Assembly (NCBI GenBank): GCA_965651535.1
Contig: CBFGSX010000010.1
Coordinates: 1 to 22,720 of the forward strand
Source of the DNA: JAQGJA01 sp965651535
GTDB lineage: Bacteria > Pseudomonadota > Alphaproteobacteria > Micavibrionales > SZUA-601
DNA: 22,720 nt
Direction of reading: 5' to 3'
Shown: positions 13,687-21,000 of the stretch, one piece after another
Layout of the letters: the number at the start of each line of letters is the position of its first letter
How positions within the stretch are numbered: the first letter of the stretch is position 1
Translations under genes and position numbers: made by a program
Notes under the pieces: model-generated
The model's database searches: none
Told to the model about the DNA's origin: nothing
What the model saw: only the letters and a program-made list of their open reading frames with translations

Positions 13687-16406
13687 GCGGCCTCTCCCTT
13701 CTGGCGGCGGGTCAGCGAATTGGCGATGGCGTCCAGCAGCGTATCGCGGTCGAATTTCGGCAGATGGTCGCTGAATCCGACCTCCTTGCCGCGCGCGATA
13801 TCTTTCGATGTGGCGTGGCTGGACAGCGCGACGATCGGAATCTCTTTCCATTTGCCGTCGCTGCGCACAGCCTCGGCAAAATCAAAGCCGCTCATTTCCG
13901 GCATCTCGATGTCCGAGACGATCAGGTCGAACATCTGCCCCTTGTCGCGCATCTCGAGCGCCTTTTTCGGGCTTTCGACGGCGGTGACGTCGTATCCGGC
14001 CATGTCGAGTAAGGGTTCCAGCATATTGCGGAAGAAGGCGCTGTCATCGACCAGCAGCACGCGATCCTTGCGCGTGTTCTCGCCAAAGGCGCCGTCGGAT
14101 TTGGTGCCGAACCAGTCGCCATGCCCGCGCTCGACGTAATAGCCGACATCGATCACATCGGTGGCCTTGCCGCCGATGATCGCCGAGCCCATCACGCCCG
14201 GCGTGCCGTGGCCGCGGCTGAGGTGCAGCGGCTCGTCCACAATGTCGACGATCTCGTCGACCATCAGGCCCAGATGGCGCCCGCCCTCGAGGAAGACGAT
14301 GACGGATTGTGCGCCCTCTTTCTTGATGGCCGTTTTCTCATCGAATGGCAGAAGCGGCATGAGCTCGCCGCGATACTGCACGACATATTGGCTGTCCGAG
14401 GTTTCGATCTTGTCAACCTCAATTTCCTCGAGGCGTCCGACCAGCGCCAGCGGCACGGCTTTGGGCGCGCCCGCGCCTGCGCGGAAGACCAGCAACGTCG
14501 TGGTATTTTCGGCGCGTTTCGTTTCTTCTTCCTCGGCCGCGGTCTGGGCGGCTTCGCCCGAGACATTGGCCTGACCCGACAATTTGGCAATACCGTTGGG
14601 GTCGAGAATCATGATGACCGAACCGTCGCCCAGGATGGTGTTGCCCGCGAAAATCTCGAGGCTGCGCAAGATCGGCGAGACCGGCTTGACGACGATCTCT
14701 TCGGTGTCGAAGACCTGATCGACCATGATGCCGAAAGTATACGAGCCGACCTGCGTGACGATGATATAGGGGCTGGCGGCTTTGCGCTTGGCGTCGGCGA
14801 TGTTGACGACGTTGCCCGCGCTTTCAGGTTCCAGCTTGAGCAGCTTGGTCAAATTCACCAACGGCAGCAAACGGTTGCGCAGGCGCAAGACCGGTGTGCC
14901 TTGGATGGTTTCGATGCGGTTCTCGCCCGAGGCGCGCACCAGCTCCAGCACGGAAATCTGCGGCATGGCGAAACGCTCGCCGCCCGCTTCGACGATCAGC
15001 GACGACACGATGGCCAGCGTCAGCGGAATCTTGATAGTAAAGGTTGTGCCGACACCTTCTTCGGAAACAAGATCGACCGTGCCGCCGATTTTTTCAATGT
15101 TGCTGCGCACGACATCCATGCCGACGCCGCGCCCCGATACGCTGGTGACGGCGGCGGCGGTCGAGAATCCCGCCGCGAAGATCAGCATATGAAGCTGTTT
15201 CGGCGTGGCGTTGTTGGCCTCTTCCTCGGTCATCAGCCCGTTGGCGACGGCCTTCTCGCGGATGCGCGCCGTGTTCAACCCTTTGCCGTCATCCTTGATC
15301 TGGATGATGATATGCCCGCCCTCGTGATAGGCGCTCAGCCAGATATGACCCTTGCGCGGCTTGCCTGCGGCTTCGCGTTCGTCAGGGCCCTCGACGCCGT
15401 GATCCGCCGAGTTGCGCACCATATGCGTCAACGGGTCTTTGATCAGTTCCAGCACCTGGCGGTCGAGTTCCGTTTCCTCGCCCGACATCACAAGGTCGAT
15501 ATCCTTGCCCAGTTCATGCGTCAGGTCGCGCACGATGCGCGGCAATTTCTGCCACGCGTTGCCGATGGGCTGCATACGCGTTTTCATCACGCCTTCCTGC
15601 AATTCCGAAACATTGAAGTTCAGGCGTTGCAGCGCGTTGGCAAATGGGCTGTCCTGTTCCGCGCGCAAAATTTGCAGCAATTGGTTGCGCGTCAGCACAA
15701 GCTCCGACACGACCGTCATCAGATCTTCGAGAAGGTCGACCGATACGCGGATGCTCTGGTTTGCGGCGGCGCCTTCGCCAGCCGGGGCGGCCTTTTTAGG
15801 CTCTTCTTTTTTCGCGGCGGGAGCCGGTTTCGGCGCTTCGGCTTTTGGCGCGGGGGCCGCATTCTTCGCGGCGAAATTTTCTTCGGCTTTTTTCGTTGCG
15901 GCAAATTCCGCAGCGAGATTGGCGGCGATTTCCTCTTCGCTCTCGCCCGCCCAATGGCTGACGGGTGCGGCGGCGTCATTGGCGGCAGGCGCGCTGCCGG
16001 AGGATTCCGTTTTACCGCCCGCCGTCCCGCCCGAAGCAATGTAATCGGCGATGCGTTGCTTGATGTCGCTGTCGTCGCCTTCGGGTTCTGCACCCGTGGT
16101 TTCGATGCCTTCGATGATGGTCTTGATCGTGTCGAGCGTCTCCAGCACAAGCGAGACGGCGACATCGTTGACGGGCAATTCCTTGTCGCGGAACTTGCCG
16201 AGGATGTTCTCACCCGAATGCGCGACTTTCTCCAGACGCGACAGCCCAAGGAAGCCGCAGGTTCCCTTGATCGTGTGCATGATGCGGAAAATCTTGGACA
16301 GCAGGTCGGCGTCGTTGGGATTCTGTTCCAGCGTGACCAGATCTTTATCCAGCTCGGTCAGGCTCTCATTGGTTTCGGCCAGAAACTCGACAATTAAATC
16401 ATCCAT
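13683..16406 (-). CDS. cheA: Hybrid chemotaxis histidine kinase CheA with C-terminal receiver
   Basis: CheA phosphorylates CheY and CheB in answer to receptors. The 907-residue protein reads: Hpt domain (1-105; phospho-His44 in RIMHTIKGTCGFLG), Ala/Lys/Pro-rich linker (about 130-215) where no clear P2 domain is seen, dimerisation helices (215-280), kinase core (N box HMVRNSADHG at 329-338, DDGKGLN at 372-378, GRGVGMDVV at 426-433), a CheW-like domain (about 465-610), a second degenerate CheW-like segment (about 635-765), and a receiver (782-900; Asp787/788, phospho-Asp832 in SDIEMPEMSG, Lys884). ATG 16406 has GAGG 9 nt upstream. The same fusion (CheAY) begins the R. centenum che operon. The internal receiver may be a phosphate sink or pass phosphate to the neighbouring phosphotransferase. 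Confidence 0.95.
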   Translation of the reverse strand: MDDLIVEFLAETNESLTELDKDLVTLEQNPNDADLLSKIFRIMHTIKGTCGFLGLSRLEKVAHSGENILGKFRDKELPVNDVAVSLVLETLDTIKTIIEGIETTGAEPEGDDSDIKQRIADYIASGGTAGGKTESSGSAPAANDAAAPVSHWAGESEEEIAANLAAEFAATKKAEENFAAKNAAPAPKAEAPKPAPAAKKEEPKKAAPAGEGAAANQSIRVSVDLLEDLMTVVSELVLTRNQLLQILRAEQDSPFANALQRLNFNVSELQEGVMKTRMQPIGNAWQKLPRIVRDLTHELGKDIDLVMSGEETELDRQVLELIKDPLTHMVRNSADHGVEGPDEREAAGKPRKGHIWLSAYHEGGHIIIQIKDDGKGLNTARIREKAVANGLMTEEEANNATPKQLHMLIFAAGFSTAAAVTSVSGRGVGMDVVRSNIEKIGGTVDLVSEEGVGTTFTIKIPLTLAIVSSLIVEAGGERFAMPQISVLELVRASGENRIETIQGTPVLRLRNRLLPLVNLTKLLKLEPESAGNVVNIADAKRKAASPYIIVTQVGSYTFGIMVDQVFDTEEIVVKPVSPILRSLEIFAGNTILGDGSVIMILDPNGIAKLSGQANVSGEAAQTAAEEEETKRAENTTTLLVFRAGAGAPKAVPLALVGRLEEIEVDKIETSDSQYVVQYRGELMPLLPFDEKTAIKKEGAQSVIVFLEGGRHLGLMVDEIVDIVDEPLHLSRGHGTPGVMGSAIIGGKATDVIDVGYYVERGHGDWFGTKSDGAFGENTRKDRVLLVDDSAFFRNMLEPLLDMAGYDVTAVESPKKALEMRDKGQMFDLIVSDIEMPEMSGFDFAEAVRSDGKWKEIPIVALSSHATSKDIARGKEVGFSDHLPKFDRDTLLDAIANSLTRRQKGEAA

Positions 16407-16428
16407 GACGGGATACCTCGCTCGGGCG

Positions 16429-16455
16429 GGGGGACGGGACAAAAAGACGTCCCCC
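16429..16455 (-). other. Perfect 8-bp hairpin in the cheA leader
   Basis: GGGGGACG (16429-16436) pairs with CGTCCCCC (16448-16455) around an 11-nt loop. It lies between the triple half-site and the cheA ribosome site, ending 22 nt before the ATG. It could tune translation or mRNA life; no T-run follows. Confidence 0.45.
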
Positions 16456-16471
16456 ATCCTGCGTCACGAGG

Positions 16472-16499
16472 GGTGAAAACGGGGTTAAGACGCGGGTAA
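16472..16499 (-). promoter_or_regulatory. Three 11-bp-phased half-sites (CtrA-box-like) upstream of cheA
   Basis: On the minus strand TTACCC (16499-16494), TTAACC (16488-16483) and TTCACC (16477-16472) start exactly 11 bp apart. The first pair forms TTAC-N7-TTAA, one base away from the CtrA box TTAA-N7-TTAA. They lie 66-93 nt before the cheA ATG, a suitable place for an activator near -35. The same arrangement stands before the ChpT-like gene. Confidence 0.5.
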
Positions 16500-16540
16500 G
16501 GCCGTATGATTCTGGCGCGATTTAAGCGCTCAAGGCCGGG

Positions 16541-16570
16541 AGATCCTTCGGGCTACGCCTTCAGGATGAC
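16541..16570. repeat. AGATCCTTCG...AGGATGAC dispersed repeat unit
   Basis: AGATCCTTCGGGCTACGCC (16541-16559) followed by TTCAGGATGAC forms an imperfect hairpin with ATCCT/AGGAT ends. This is a very common intergenic repeat type in proteobacteria (reverse: GTCATCCTGAAGG...GAAGGATCT). It sits between the ChpT-like gene and cheA and shares its last bases with the next hairpin. Confidence 0.6.
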
Positions 16571-16600
16571 GTTTTCACGAGCAGGCAAGTGAAAACGTCA
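16567..16600. other. Perfect 12-bp inverted repeat over the stop of the ChpT-like gene
   Basis: TGACGTTTTCAC (16567-16578) and GTGAAAACGTCA (16589-16600) are perfectly complementary around a 10-nt loop. The TGA stop of the ChpT-like gene (16577-16575) is in the stem. No U-run follows on the minus strand, so it may be a weak terminator, an attenuator before cheA, or a 3'-end stabiliser. Confidence 0.6.
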
Positions 16601-17225
16601 CCTTGCCGTCCGGCGCTTTTTGCGTGGCCAGCTTCAGCCCGTAATGGCGGATCAGCGCGCCTGTGATATAGGCGTGGACAAGCCGGGCATCGAGATTTTC
16701 CGGCTCGATCGTGCCTTGCAGGGCGGCTTCCATGCCCTCGCGAAAGGCCGCGCCTTCGCCGGAAATGCCGATTTCAACGGGGTATGCGCCCATTTTCGGC
16801 TGGCCGACCTTGATCAGCCCCGCCTTGGTGACCATTTCCGCGCCCAAGACAACCAGATTGAGCAGCGCCTTCATGAAGCCACGCGGGAAAGCCCCGCCGA
16901 TTGGCGCCATCAGCGCGTTTTCCGGCCATTCCAGCACGGCGCGCCCGCCTTCGAGATATTCAAACGCCGTCCGGCGCAGATCCTTGGCGTCGACGAGATC
17001 CTTCGACCCCGCCGCGCCATAGGCATAGCGGAACAGGCGCAATCGGCGATTCGCCTGATCGGCGGATTTGGCGATCAACCCGATGGCTTCGCCGCCGCCC
17101 TCAAGCCCCATTTCCTGCAACAATTCAAGACCGTTATTGATCGCCCCGGCGGGGGAAATCACATCGTGGCAGATGCGGCTGGCCATGAGTTCAAGGACAT
17201 ATGGGTCGAGGGAAACACCGGACAT
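16575..17225 (-). CDS. chpT: ChpT-like histidine phosphotransferase
   Basis: A 216-residue protein of the ChpT family, dimeric phosphotransferases that look like a histidine-kinase DHp plus a degenerate ATPase domain. The helix SRICHDVISPAGAINNGLELL (16-36) carries the phospho-His20, followed by a second helix (IGLIAKSADQANRRLRLFRYAYGA). The C-terminal half matches the degenerate ATPase fold but has no N or G boxes. In Caulobacter ChpT passes phosphate from hybrid kinase CckA to CtrA and CpdR. Here it lies 168 nt before hybrid cheA and 93 nt after a single receiver, so local partners are possible. The start ATG 17225 has AAGAAGG upstream, and three CtrA-box-like half-sites precede it. Family is fairly sure; whether it is the genome's only ChpT is not known. 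Confidence 0.8.
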   Translation of the reverse strand: MSGVSLDPYVLELMASRICHDVISPAGAINNGLELLQEMGLEGGGEAIGLIAKSADQANRRLRLFRYAYGAAGSKDLVDAKDLRRTAFEYLEGGRAVLEWPENALMAPIGGAFPRGFMKALLNLVVLGAEMVTKAGLIKVGQPKMGAYPVEIGISGEGAAFREGMEAALQGTIEPENLDARLVHAYITGALIRHYGLKLATQKAPDGKVTFSLACS

Positions 17226-17272
17226 GAAAAACCTTCTTTTTTGAAAAGCGTCCGACTATTAAGCGGCCAAGG

Positions 17273-17300
17273 GGTAAAAGAGAGGTAAACAAGGGGTTAA
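17273..17300 (-). promoter_or_regulatory. Three 11-bp-phased half-sites (CtrA-box-like) upstream of the ChpT-like gene
   Basis: On the minus strand TTAACC (17300-17295), TTTACC (17289-17284) and TTTACC (17278-17273) begin exactly 11 bp apart. The first two give TTAA-N7-TTTA, one mismatch from the CtrA consensus TTAA-N7-TTAA. They lie 48-75 nt before the ATG in a 93-nt gap. Confidence 0.55.
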
Positions 17301-17318
17301 TCCGACCCAATCGGCCAC

Positions 17319-17708
17319 TCAGGTGTCGGCGAATTTAATATGGGGACAGGCGTTGAAATAATGCAGCAGGCGTTCCCGCGAAAATGGCTTGGCCAGAAAG
17401 CCTTTTGCGCCTTTTTTCATGGCTTCTTGCACGTTTTTGGCCGAGCTGTCGCCGCTGAGCATGATGATATAGGCCTCCGGATCCCGCTCGAGCAGGCGCG
17501 CGATAATGTCCAGCCCCGACCTGTTCGGCAGATGCACATCCAGAAAGACGATATCCGGATTGTGGTCGACATAGGCTTTTTCTACCTCGGCGCCGTTTTC
17601 GATATCAAGGAAGTCTGTCAGTTCTGCCAGGCAGATCCGCACGGTCTTGCGGATGAAGTAATCGTCATCCGCGATCATCACAAGGTTGTTTTTCCGGCCA
17701 GACCGCAT
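17319..17708 (-). CDS. Single-domain response regulator
   Basis: A free-standing receiver of 129 residues without output domain, so it likely acts by protein contact or as phosphate carrier. It has the acidic cluster Asp14-Asp16 (IADDDYF), phospho-acceptor Asp57 in IVFLDVHLPNRSG, Ser85 in MLSGDSS at the Thr/Ser switch position, and Lys107 in FLAKPFS. The C-terminus (HYFNACPHIKFADT) continues past the last helix. The start is ATG 17708 with GGAG nearby. It is the first gene of the minus-strand signalling cluster, 93 nt before the ChpT-like gene. It could be the acceptor of that protein, in the way CpdR is for ChpT in Caulobacter, but the similarity is general, so no symbol is given. Confidence 0.9.
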   Translation of the reverse strand: MRSGRKNNLVMIADDDYFIRKTVRICLAELTDFLDIENGAEVEKAYVDHNPDIVFLDVHLPNRSGLDIIARLLERDPEAYIIMLSGDSSAKNVQEAMKKGAKGFLAKPFSRERLLHYFNACPHIKFADT

Positions 17709-17801
17709 CGAGGCACTCCCGTTCCCCCGGAGCGTAAGAGGGATATTCTTTCCAATTGGTTGCTTTTTTGCTCCCCCGTGCCGCCTGGGGAGAGACCGCG
17801 A

Positions 17802-17830
17802 TTGCGTTTTGCGCGCACAGTTCCTATGCT
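17802..17830 (+). promoter_or_regulatory. Candidate tRNA-Leu promoter
   Basis: TTGCGT (17802-17807), 17 nt, TATGCT (17825-17830), with the expected start near 17837, 10 nt before the mature tRNA. Four of six bases agree in each hexamer. The remaining 17709-17801 holds only a CTCCCC/GGGGAG inverted repeat and no gene. Confidence 0.5.
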
Positions 17831-17846
17831 GGCGGCGGATTTATAA

Positions 17847-17932
17847 GGCCCCGTGGCGGAATTGGTAGACGCTCACGACTTAAAATCGTGTGCCCTTCGG
17901 GCGTGCCGGTTCAAGCCCGGCCGGGGCTACCA
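17847..17932 (+). tRNA. tRNA-Leu (anticodon TAA)
   Basis: An 86-nt class II tRNA. The acceptor stem GGCCCCG (17847-17853) pairs with CGGGGCT, with a G-T first pair. The D region is TGGCGGAATTGGTAGA, the anticodon stem CACGA/TCGTG encloses loop CTTAAAA with anticodon TAA at 17881-17883, the long variable arm GCCCTTCGGGC is typical for leucine, and the T arm is GCCGG-TTCAAGC-CCGGC. Discriminator A and the genome-encoded CCA end at 17932. It reads UUA (and UUG by wobble). Its A37-adjacent AAA context makes it a likely MiaB substrate class. Confidence 0.97.
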
Positions 17933-17950
17933 AGGGCCATGTATGGGCAT

Positions 17951-17979
17951 AATGCGATGATTTTTTTAACATTATCGCA
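17951..17979 (+). other. AT-rich hairpin between tRNA-Leu and the adhesin gene
   Basis: TGCGATGAT (17953-17961) pairs with ATTATCGCA (17971-17979), 9 bp with one G-T, around a loop with six T. An alternative pairing ATAATG/CATTAT overlaps it. It may end the tRNA transcript or lie in the leader of the adhesin gene; no classical 3' T-run is present. The rest of the 87-nt gap shows no convincing promoter. Confidence 0.4.
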
Positions 17980-18019
17980 ATATCCCCCTGATACGCTGGT
18001 AGGCAGGGGATACGTTTAA

Positions 18020-21000
18020 GTGATTCAAGACAATAAACAAAAAGACACGTCCCCGTGGGGGATGGTGTCACGAAATGTGCTGGGCGCTTTGCTAGGCACG
18101 GCATCGCTGTGCCTGCTGCCGGCCGTGGCGGAAGCCGGCCCCGAGGGCGGCGTGGTGGCGGCGGGTGCTGCGACGATTGCAGGCCAGGGTTCTGCGAATG
18201 TTACCGTCAATCAAACGTCGCAGCGCGTGGTCATCGACTGGAACTCGTTTGATATCGGCGCGGGCGAAAGCGCCACCTTTCATCAGCCGAACGCGTCATC
18301 GATTGCGCTGAACCGCGTCACGAGCGGCAGCCCGACGCAAATTTTGGGCAATCTGACCGCCAATGGCAAGATCGTGGTGATGAACGCCAACGGCGTTGTG
18401 TTCGGATCGTCGGCGCGGGTCGATGTCGCGGGGCTGGTGGCGACCACCGCCAATATCACCCATGACAGTTTTATGAACGATGCGAACCCGGTTTTCGACA
18501 TTGCCGGAAGTACGGACGCCAAAATCATCAATAACGGCCTGATCACCGCCAAAGAAGCCGGACTGGTCGGCTTTGTTGCCCCTCATGTTGAAAATAACGG
18601 ATTGATCGAAGTCAGTCTGGGCAAGGTGCAACTCCATTCCGGCAGCACTTTTACGCTGGATCTTGCGGGAGACGGTCTGGTCAATATCGCCATTGCCGAC
18701 GATGTCGCGGAGCAATTCCTGAAAAATTCCGGCACGATCAAGGGCGGCGCGATCACCATGACTGCCGCTTCGGTGCGCAATGCCGTGGATAATCTGGTTG
18801 TCAATTCGGGCGTGCTCGAGGCGACCAGCGTTTCGCAACAAGGTGGCAAGATCATTCTCGGCGGCGCGGACGCGCATACGGTGCATGAGGGCATTCTGTC
18901 CGCCAATGGCGACACGGGCGGCGCGATCACCGTTACAGGCGACCATGTGATCACCAACGGCACGATCGAGGCGGTCGGCCTGATGGGCGCGGGCGGCAAG
19001 GTGGCGTTGCTGTCCGCGACAAGCCTTGAATCCATGGCCGGCACATTGGTCGACGTGTCGGGCGCATCCGGCGGCGCGATTGTAATGAACGCGCAAGGCT
19101 CGGTCAGCTCGGGAACCTATCGCGCCAACGGATCGAGTGGCGACGGCGGCACGATCGATTGGGGCGGGAATATCTCGCTGCTTTCGGCGATCCTCGAAGC
19201 CGACGGCGCCAATGGCGGCACGATGCATTTGGGTGGGCTGTGGCAGAACCCGACACAGGATGGTTGGGATGCGCAGGGTATGCATTTTGATCCGGCGGAA
19301 AATATTGTCGTCTCGGGCGGGACGCATTTCTCTGCGAAATCCACCGCTGCAAACGGAACGGGCGGCGAGATTGTCTTGCGCGCGCAAGACAAGGCCCTGT
19401 TCGGCGGCGCGATCAACACCCAAGGCGGAACGGAAAGCGGCGCAGGCGGCCGTGCCGAGATTTCCGGCGCGACGATCGATTTGATGACCGGATACGATAT
19501 CCGCACAGGGTTTACCGGACGCAACGGCACGTTGCTGCTGGATCCCCAGAACATCACCATCGGCGCGGCCGACGATCTGGATGCGTTCTCCATGGTCAAG
19601 ATCGCTTTCGATTATGCGCTGGCGGATAGTGATTCTTTTGGCGTGAGCACGGCCCTGAACGGAGCGGGCAATATCTTGGCAGTCGGTGCATATAATGATG
19701 ACACAGGCGGCACGGATCGCGGCGCTGTCTATTTGTTTGGCCTTGATCCGGACGATGTCACCTTTGCCCCCGTTTTCGAACAGAAGATCGCCCATGGCAC
19801 AGGCGGTTTGACGCTGGCCAATGGCGATTCTTTTGGTATTAGTTCTGCCTTGAATGGGGCAGGCGATATTCTGGCGGTGGGCGCGCATACGGATGGCACG
19901 GGTGGCGTAGGCCGCGGCGCAGCCTATCTGTTCCGTCTTGATCCGAATGACTTATCCGTCAGCGCTATGATGCAGAAAAAAATCGCGCACGGCGTGTCGG
20001 GTTTAAGCCTTCTGAATTCAAGCAATTTCGGCGTCGGGGTTTCCCTGAATGCTGCGGGCGACATTTTGGCGGTCGGCTCGCATAACGACCCGGTAAATGG
20101 CGTAAACCAGGGGTCGGCCCATTTGTTTAGGCTGGATACGGATAATCTGTCGTTTGATCCGGTTTACGAGAAAAAAATCACGCATGGCGTTTCCGGCATC
20201 TCTCTTGTGAACGGAGACCGCTTCGGACGCACCGTTTCCCTGAATGCCGTTGGCGATATGTTGGCAATCGGCGCCGTGCAGGATAATACCGGATTCACGG
20301 GGGCGGGCGCGGTTTATCTTCTGGGCCTTGACCCGGGCAATTTGTCTGCCGATCCCGTCTATGGCACCAAGATAGCTCATGGAACAAGCGGACTGGTTTT
20401 AAATGCGGGTAATCGTTTTGGCTCATCCGTTTCTCTGAATGCTTCCGGCAATATTCTGGCTGTTGGCGCGCCATTGGATGACGCAGGTGGCAGCAATCGT
20501 GGCGCAACCTTTTTATTCAGCCTTGACCCGAACGATTTATCGGCCATTCCTGTTTTGGAAAAGAAAATTGCACACGGGGTATCCGGCGTAACGCTGAATA
20601 ATACCGACTATTTTGGTATTTTCACTGCGTTGAACGGCACCGGAAATATGTTGACGGTAGGAGCGTATCGTGACGATACGAACGGCACGGATCGTGGCGC
20701 GGTCTATTTGTTTTCGCTTGACCCTAATAACCTTTCCGCCGACCCGATATTGCGCAACAAGCTGCATGAAGGCAACCCCAATCTTCTTTTGAATGATGGC
20801 GGGCGCTTCGGTCGCGCCGTCGCGCTGAACGATGCGGGCGATATTCTGGCGGTCGGCGCGTATCAGGACAATACGGGCGGCACCAATCGCGGCGCGGTGT
20901 ATGTGTTCAATACCAATCCGGATGATTTAAGCCAGTCCCCCGTCTTCCGTCAGAAAATCGCCCATGGCACGAACGGTCTGACCCTGACAAACAATGGCTA

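Noticed and set aside
14121..16397. A 758-codon open frame on the plus strand opposite cheA
   Set aside because: It is the mirror of a GC-rich coding gene. The translation is rich in His, Asp, Arg and Gly with no recognisable domain, while the minus strand gives a complete CheA.
17770..17795. CTCCCC/GGGGAG hairpin upstream of tRNA-Leu considered as a terminator
   Set aside because: The T-run lies on the 5' side for the plus strand, and on the minus strand the hairpin is followed by A, so neither strand fits a rho-independent terminator. No gene ends there.
17966..17994. TTAACA-17-TGATAC as adhesin promoter
   Set aside because: The -35 part is good, but only two of six -10 bases match and it overlaps the hairpin; too weak to list.
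18296..19888. A 530-codon open frame on the minus strand opposite the adhesin
   Set aside because: It is antisense to the repetitive TPS region. The translation is low-complexity and the opposite strand has clear TPS motifs and an unbroken frame.
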